A stretch of 10,079 bases of DNA from Paracoccaceae bacterium (lineage in GTDB: Bacteria; Pseudomonadota; Alphaproteobacteria; Rhodobacterales; Rhodobacteraceae): contig JAAUPC010000109.1 in NCBI GenBank assembly GCA_012036325.1, positions 1 through 10,079 on the forward strand. The letters run 5' to 3'. A program made the position numbers and the translations under genes. Below the pieces are notes generated by a model. It did not search any database. It was not told the origin of the DNA and saw only the letters and a program-made list of their open reading frames with translations. The first letter of the stretch is position 1. Each line of letters starts with the position of its first letter. Shown here in pieces: positions 6,911 to 10,079 of this stretch.

Positions 6911-7851
6911 CACCAGCCCCCCATGCCAAAGGACCGCAGCGCCGCCTCAACCAGATAGGCAGCGAAATGCAGGAAAAGATACAAGAGGGAAAAGCGGAAG
7001 AACGCCTTTTCCACGGCGTACTTGTCGGCCTCGGCCACCGCCTCGTCCCGGTTCCAGATACGGTAGGCGCCGACCAGGAACCAGGCGTTCAGCGTCACCG
7101 TGACCGCCAGCGTGAACGGCCCGCCAAGTGAGGTCAGCGCCGCCCCCACAGCGACCGGCACCAATAGGATCGTATAGACCAGCACATGCAGACGGGTAGA
7201 CTTGCGGCCATGCGTGACCGTCAGCATCGGGACGCCAGCGGTGTGGTAATCGCCCTTCATGAACAGCGCCAGCGCCCAGAAATGCGGCGGCGTCCACATG
7301 AAGATCAGCGCGAACATCAGCGCGGCCTCGATCGAGACACTGCCCGTCGCCGCGACCCATCCGATCATCGGTGGAAAGGCCCCGGCAGCGCCGCCGATGA
7401 CGATGTTCTGCGGCGTCAGGCGCTTTAGCCACATCGAATAGACCACGGCATAGAAGAAGATGGTGAAGGCCAAAAGCCCGGCCGCCACCAGATTGGTCGC
7501 CAGCCCCAGCATCACGATGCTGATGCCCGATAGCGCCATGCCGATCCCCAGCGCCTCACCCGCCTGCACCCGGCCCGAAGGCACCGGGCGGCGGGCAGTG
7601 CGCGCCATCACGGCATCGATATCTGCGTCCCACCACATGTTCAGCGCACCCGACGCCCCTGCCCCAAGTGCTATGAACAGGATCGCGGCAAAGGCCTCAA
7701 CCGGGTGCAGGCTGACGGGGGCGACCAGCAGGCCGACCAGCGCGGTGAAGACCACCAGCGACATCACGCGCGGCTTCAGAAGCTGCACATAATCGCCAAA
7801 ACCAGCCTCATGCGGGGCGGTCGTGGTCTGATATGCTCCGATATCGCTCAT
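6910..7851 (-). CDS. ctaB: Protohaem IX farnesyltransferase (haem O synthase)
   Basis: CtaB adds a farnesyl group to haem B to make haem O, the precursor of haem A for the aa3 oxidase. It is a polytopic UbiA-family prenyltransferase of the inner membrane. The 313 residues carry the first aspartate-rich motif NMWWDADIDAVMART (N71, D75, D79) and R87-R88-P-V-P. The second conserved block is TPPHFWALALF followed by DYHTAGVPML (201-210). LLKPRVMSLVVFT near the N-terminus is also a family mark. The usual helices are present. The ATG at 7851 is preceded by AGGACCGGG. The gene lies 82 nt after ctaC; that gap holds no gene and only a weak GC stem (7885-7904). Its stop overlaps the next small gene. Confidence 0.97.
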   Translation of the reverse strand: MSDIGAYQTTTAPHEAGFGDYVQLLKPRVMSLVVFTALVGLLVAPVSLHPVEAFAAILFIALGAGASGALNMWWDADIDAVMARTARRPVPSGRVQAGEALGIGMALSGISIVMLGLATNLVAAGLLAFTIFFYAVVYSMWLKRLTPQNIVIGGAAGAFPPMIGWVAATGSVSIEAALMFALIFMWTPPHFWALALFMKGDYHTAGVPMLTVTHGRKSTRLHVLVYTILLVPVAVGAALTSLGGPFTLAVTVTLNAWFLVGAYRIWNRDEAVAEADKYAVEKAFFRFSLLYLFLHFAAYLVEAALRSFGMGGW

Positions 7852-7933
7852 CCCGGTCCTGCTTGCCTTGGGCTTCGTCGGGCGGGGCCTGCTGTCGCGG
7901 GCCCTGCCACCTTTGCCACTCTGCGCCGAAAGA

Positions 7934-8863
7934 TCAGTCGGCCAGCGCCACGTTCACCGGAGTGGCCGCGCCAAGATGCGACAGCTCGACATCACCAGTT
8001 TTGGCCTTGGCCAGCCACTCGGCATAGGCGGCTTCCGACACGACCTTCACGGTGATCGGCATGTAGGCATGCATCTGCCCGCACAGCTCTGAACACTGGC
8101 CGAAGTAGATGCCTTCCGTCTCCGGCTGGAACCACAGCGCCGCGATCCGGCCCGGCACTGCGTCTTGCATCACGCCGAAGGCCGGGATCTTCCAGGAATG
8201 GATGACGTCGGCTGCGGTCACTTGAATGACGATCTTCTTGCCAACCGGCACCACAACGGCAGTATCGGTCGCCAGCAGGAACTGCTCGCGGCTGTAGCCT
8301 GCGGCCTTCAACTGCTCTTCCACTTCCGGCGTCAGCATGTTGCTGCCACCCAGCGAGGGCGAACCGATCATATAGCTTTCAAAGGCCAGCACCTCGCCAT
8401 CGGCATTGACCTCATCGACGTATTCATAGCCCCAGTACCACTGATAACCGGTGGCCTTGATGGTAACGTCGCCCACCGGAATTTCCTGATCCTTGAACAG
8501 CACCGGCAAAGAGAAGGCGCCGATGAAGACCAGGATCACGATCGGGATCACCGTCCACGCCACTTCCAGCGGCGAGTTGTGGGTGAACCGCGCCGGGGTC
8601 GGGTTGGACTTGGAGTTGTAGCGGATCATCACGTAGATCAGCAGCGCCGTGACGAAGATCACGATGGCGGTGATGATATAGAGGATCATCGCATCCAGCC
8701 ATTGCAGGTCCCGCGCGCCCGGCGTGCCGGCGGGCTGGAACCCCATCTTGCCATCAACCGGCTGGCCAATGATTTCAAGGGCTTGCTGAGCCAGGGCGGT
8801 GCCTGCCACAAATGTTGCAGTCGAAACCGCTGCAATACCGGTCATCGCAGTCGAAGCGCGCAT
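7934..8863 (-). CDS. ctaC: Cytochrome c oxidase subunit II (CuA subunit)
   Basis: Subunit II takes electrons from cytochrome c at its periplasmic binuclear CuA centre and passes them to haem a in subunit I. The 309-residue precursor has a signal peptide (cleavage likely after TALA, about residue 25), two transmembrane helices (about 57-80 and 101-123), then a cupredoxin domain. All CuA ligands are visible: H222 in ADVIHSW, then C257, E259, C261, H265 and M268 in GQCSELCGQMHAYM. The aromatic electron-entry patch GYQWYWGYEY (139-148) is also intact. The C-terminus lacks the CxxCH haem motif, so it is an aa3-type rather than a caa3-type subunit. The ATG at 8863 has only a weak GGGA upstream. It is the first gene of the minus-strand unit. 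Confidence 0.97.
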   Translation of the reverse strand: MRASTAMTGIAAVSTATFVAGTALAQQALEIIGQPVDGKMGFQPAGTPGARDLQWLDAMILYIITAIVIFVTALLIYVMIRYNSKSNPTPARFTHNSPLEVAWTVIPIVILVFIGAFSLPVLFKDQEIPVGDVTIKATGYQWYWGYEYVDEVNADGEVLAFESYMIGSPSLGGSNMLTPEVEEQLKAAGYSREQFLLATDTAVVVPVGKKIVIQVTAADVIHSWKIPAFGVMQDAVPGRIAALWFQPETEGIYFGQCSELCGQMHAYMPITVKVVSEAAYAEWLAKAKTGDVELSHLGAATPVNVALAD

Positions 8864-8885
8864 GTCTTTTTCCCGTTCGTGAGAC

Positions 8886-8910
8886 GGCCTGTCGCCGCCT
8901 TTTTCAGGCC
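8886..8910 (-). promoter_or_regulatory. Possible leader hairpin of ctaC
   Basis: A perfect 6 bp inverted repeat, GGCCTG (8886-8891) and CAGGCC (8905-8910), encloses 13 bases that read AAAAAGGCGGCGA on the minus strand. It would fold in the ctaC mRNA leader, about 23 nt before the start codon. A regulatory role is inference from position only. Confidence 0.25.
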
Positions 8911-8932
8911 TGCCACGAAGGACAGAATCCCG

Positions 8933-8960
8933 TTGTATCCTGACGCCTTAAAACCATAAT
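8933..8960 (+). promoter_or_regulatory. Sigma70-like promoter for the alpha/beta hydrolase gene
   Basis: TTGTAT (8933-8938) and CATAAT (8955-8960) are spaced by 16 bases; the -10 matches the consensus at five of six positions and the -35 at three. It would place the transcript start near 8967, about 85 nt before the hydrolase start. On the opposite strand a weaker pair, TTGTTC (8971-8976) and TTTTAA (8948-8953) with a 17-base spacer, is a candidate for ctaC and overlaps this site. I saw no FNR-type TTGAT-N4-ATCAA box here. Confidence 0.4.
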
Positions 8961-9051
8961 GCGCCCAGCGGAACAAGCGAAACCGTTGCGACATAGCAGC
9001 GCCCCGGCCTGCCCTGCCTTCGCGAGAATGCGGACTGAAAAGAGGCGCTTC

Positions 9052-9867
9052 ATGGCCTTTGTCAAACTGACGCTGGTGACCTTCGGCCTCCTTTACGCCG
9101 CCGCGCTCTCTGGCCTTTATGTCTTTCAACGCGACCTGCAGTATTTCCCCGCCCGCCATGACCCCACACCTGAAGCCGTCGGCTTGCAGGGGGTAGAGCG
9201 TGTCTTGCTGCCCACCCCGGACGGTGAGACTCTGGTCCTCTGGCTTAGTCCCGCCCGCCCCGATCAGCCGACCATCCTTTTTCTGCACGGCAATGCCGGG
9301 GCCATCGCGGATCGGGCCGACCGGCTGGCCTTCTACCAGTCGCGCGGGTTCGGGGCGGCCTTCCTGTCCTGGCGCGGCTATGGCGGCAGCACCGGCCAGC
9401 CGACCGAGGCGGGTCTCCTGATCGACGCGCGCACCGCCTATGACACCCTGCGCGACCGTGGCATTCCGCCGGGGCTCATCGTGCTGGTCGGTGAATCCCT
9501 GGGCACCGGGGTTGCCGTCCAGACTGCCGCCCGCGTGCCTGTTGGTGCCGTGGTGCTGGAAGCGCCTTTCACGTCCGCCGTGGACATTGCGGGCCGGGCC
9601 TATCCATGGGTTCCGGTGCGGCTGTTGATGAAAGACCAGTTCCGCTCTGCCGCCCATATCACCGGTGTCCGCGCCCCGCTTCTGATCCTCCATGGCGAGA
9701 TGGATACCGTCATACCCGCGGGCTTTGGCCGCGCCCTCTTCGCGCTGGCCAATGACCCGAAGACCTTCCTGTCCCTCGGCCCCGTCGGACATGAGGCGCT
9801 TTTTGACCCCGCCACCTGGGCCAAAGGCGCGGAGTTCATCGACAGACTGGGCCTCTCCACGCCTTGA
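9052..9867 (+). CDS. Membrane-anchored alpha/beta hydrolase (YfhR/Bem46-like)
   Basis: The 271-residue protein starts with a hydrophobic helix (about 5-24, ending GLYVFQRDLQYFP), as in YfhR/Bem46/ABHD13-type hydrolases. A complete catalytic set follows: FLHGNAGA (77-84) for the oxyanion hole, nucleophile S149 in GESLG, D218 in HGEMDTVIP, and H247 in GHEAL. SWRGYGGSTGQPTEAG (106-121) and VLEAPFTS are further family marks. The substrate is unknown. Relatives are generally called serine esterases/peptidases without a defined role. The ATG at 9052 has AAGAGGCG upstream and lies just before the helix. Longer in-frame starts (9028, 8959) would add a proline- and arginine-rich stretch, and 8959 falls inside the predicted -10 element. 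It is divergent from ctaC and 63 nt upstream of tldD. Confidence 0.88.
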   Translation: MAFVKLTLVTFGLLYAAALSGLYVFQRDLQYFPARHDPTPEAVGLQGVERVLLPTPDGETLVLWLSPARPDQPTILFLHGNAGAIADRADRLAFYQSRGFGAAFLSWRGYGGSTGQPTEAGLLIDARTAYDTLRDRGIPPGLIVLVGESLGTGVAVQTAARVPVGAVVLEAPFTSAVDIAGRAYPWVPVRLLMKDQFRSAAHITGVRAPLLILHGEMDTVIPAGFGRALFALANDPKTFLSLGPVGHEALFDPATWAKGAEFIDRLGLSTP

Positions 9868-9880
9868 CCGCGCCTTGACC
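9861..9880 (+). repeat. Direct repeat GCCTTGACC x2 with an 11-bp period
   Basis: GCCTTGACC occurs at 9861-9869 and 9872-9880. The first copy contains the hydrolase stop codon; the second contains the possible -35 of the tldD promoter. The period is about one helical turn, as in many protein-binding direct repeats, but two short copies may be chance. Confidence 0.35.
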
Positions 9881-9902
9881 TTGGCCCCCGCCCGGCCCAT
9901 CT
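9874..9902 (+). promoter_or_regulatory. Heat-shock-like (RpoH) promoter candidate before tldD
   Basis: CTTGACC (9874-9880), 14 bases, then GCCCATCT (9895-9902) closely match the enterobacterial sigma32 consensus CTTGAAA / CCCCATNT, missing two bases in the first element and one in the second. A transcript would start near 9909, about 20 nt before the tldD ATG. The alphaproteobacterial RpoH consensus differs somewhat from the enterobacterial one, and GC-rich sequence can mimic the C-rich element, so this is only a candidate. Confidence 0.3.
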
Positions 9903-9930
9903 GTAAGGCCTCCCGGCAAAAGGCAGCCCC

Positions 9931-10079
9931 ATGACCGACGCACCCTTCCGCCCGTTTGACACCCATCTGGATGAGGCCGCCGCCCTGGCCACCCTGCGCG
10001 CGGCCACCGATGGCGCGGATGATGGTGAGCTGTTCCTGGAACGCCGCCGGGCCGAAGCCATCGTGCTTGACGATGGCCG
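9931..10079 (+). CDS. tldD: Metalloprotease TldD, N-terminal fragment (cut by window edge)
   Basis: The first 49 codons are present, beginning MTDAPFRPFDTHLDEAAAL and containing DDGELFLERRRAEAIVLDDG. This N-terminus, with the strand 'GELFLERRxxExIxxDDG', is typical of alphaproteobacterial TldD. With its partner TldE/PmbA, TldD forms a zinc protease that removes leader or modified peptides such as microcin B17 precursor and degrades CcdA. The catalytic HExxxH motif lies well beyond the window, so it cannot be checked. The start is ATG 9931, with AAAAGG (9918-9923) upstream. A tldD gene divergent from ctaC is a familiar arrangement in Rhodobacterales, which supports the call. Confidence 0.85.
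   Translation, partial: MTDAPFRPFDTHLDEAAALATLRAATDGADDGELFLERRRAEAIVLDDG

Noticed and set aside
5070..7103. A 677-codon plus-strand open frame opposite ctaE, ctaG and the small gene
   Set aside because: It lies antisense to well-recognised genes, is rich in R, H, D, P and Q as expected for the reverse of GC-rich membrane-protein codons, and has no recognisable domain.
7852..7933. The ctaC-ctaB gap as a possible extra gene or terminator
   Set aside because: No coding frame with a start and ribosome binding site fits; the only stem (7885-7889 with 7900-7904) is 5 bp with a 10 nt loop.
8959..9051. An N-terminal extension of the hydrolase starting at ATG 8959 or 9028
   Set aside because: The added residues are not family-like, 8959 lies within the predicted -10 element, and ATG 9052 has the better ribosome binding site and falls just before the anchor helix.
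8842..9966. A 374-codon minus-strand open frame that would overlap the start of ctaC and cover the hydrolase gene
   Set aside because: It is antisense to the hydrolase, which has an intact catalytic triad, and it shows only Gly/Arg-rich low-information sequence.
1..10079. Mobile element, phage, CRISPR or defence system
   Set aside because: No transposase, integrase, terminal inverted repeats, repeat-spacer array or defence-type domain was recognised; nearly all the DNA is taken up by core metabolic and respiratory genes.

Overview
The window is GC-rich, densely packed bacterial DNA. Its gene content and protein signatures point to an alphaproteobacterium of the Rhodobacterales (Rhodobacter/Paracoccus relatives). 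The evidence is the aa3-type cytochrome c oxidase cluster ctaC-ctaB-small ORF-ctaG-ctaE-SURF1 running straight into thrC and an M16 protease gene, with tldD divergent from it. This layout is familiar from that order. The genus cannot be fixed from the sequence alone.

Minus strand, read from right to left: ctaC (CuA subunit II), ctaB (haem O synthase), a 63-residue one-helix protein, ctaG (Cox11-type copper chaperone), ctaE (subunit III), a SURF1 assembly factor, thrC (threonine synthase), an M16 zinc protease and a GNAT acetyltransferase. Many junctions overlap by 1-4 nt (ctaB/small ORF/ctaG, thrC/M16, M16/GNAT), so this looks like one long coupled transcription unit, perhaps subdivided by a UUCG hairpin between ctaE and SURF1. 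Together the first six genes supply two oxidase subunits plus haem O synthesis, copper delivery and haem insertion factors. The catalytic subunit I gene (ctaD) is not in the window.

Beyond a hairpin-bearing spacer (about 1018-1256) lie two further minus-strand genes. One is an exported metallo-beta-lactamase-fold hydrolase interrupted by a one-base frameshift near 576. The other is the N-terminus of what looks like a FAD-binding oxidoreductase, cut by the left edge.

Plus strand, right end: a membrane-anchored alpha/beta hydrolase lies divergent from ctaC and is followed by the start of tldD, cut by the right edge. A reasonable sigma70-like promoter for the hydrolase overlaps the likely ctaC promoter region, and a heat-shock-like promoter match precedes tldD.

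No rRNA, tRNA, CRISPR array, insertion sequence or phage gene was seen. Most of the window is conserved core genome. The points worth a second look are the frameshifted hydrolase, the odd start of the oxidoreductase gene, the small unknown protein inside the cta operon, the intergenic hairpins and the control regions at the right end. I saw no convincing novel multi-gene system.
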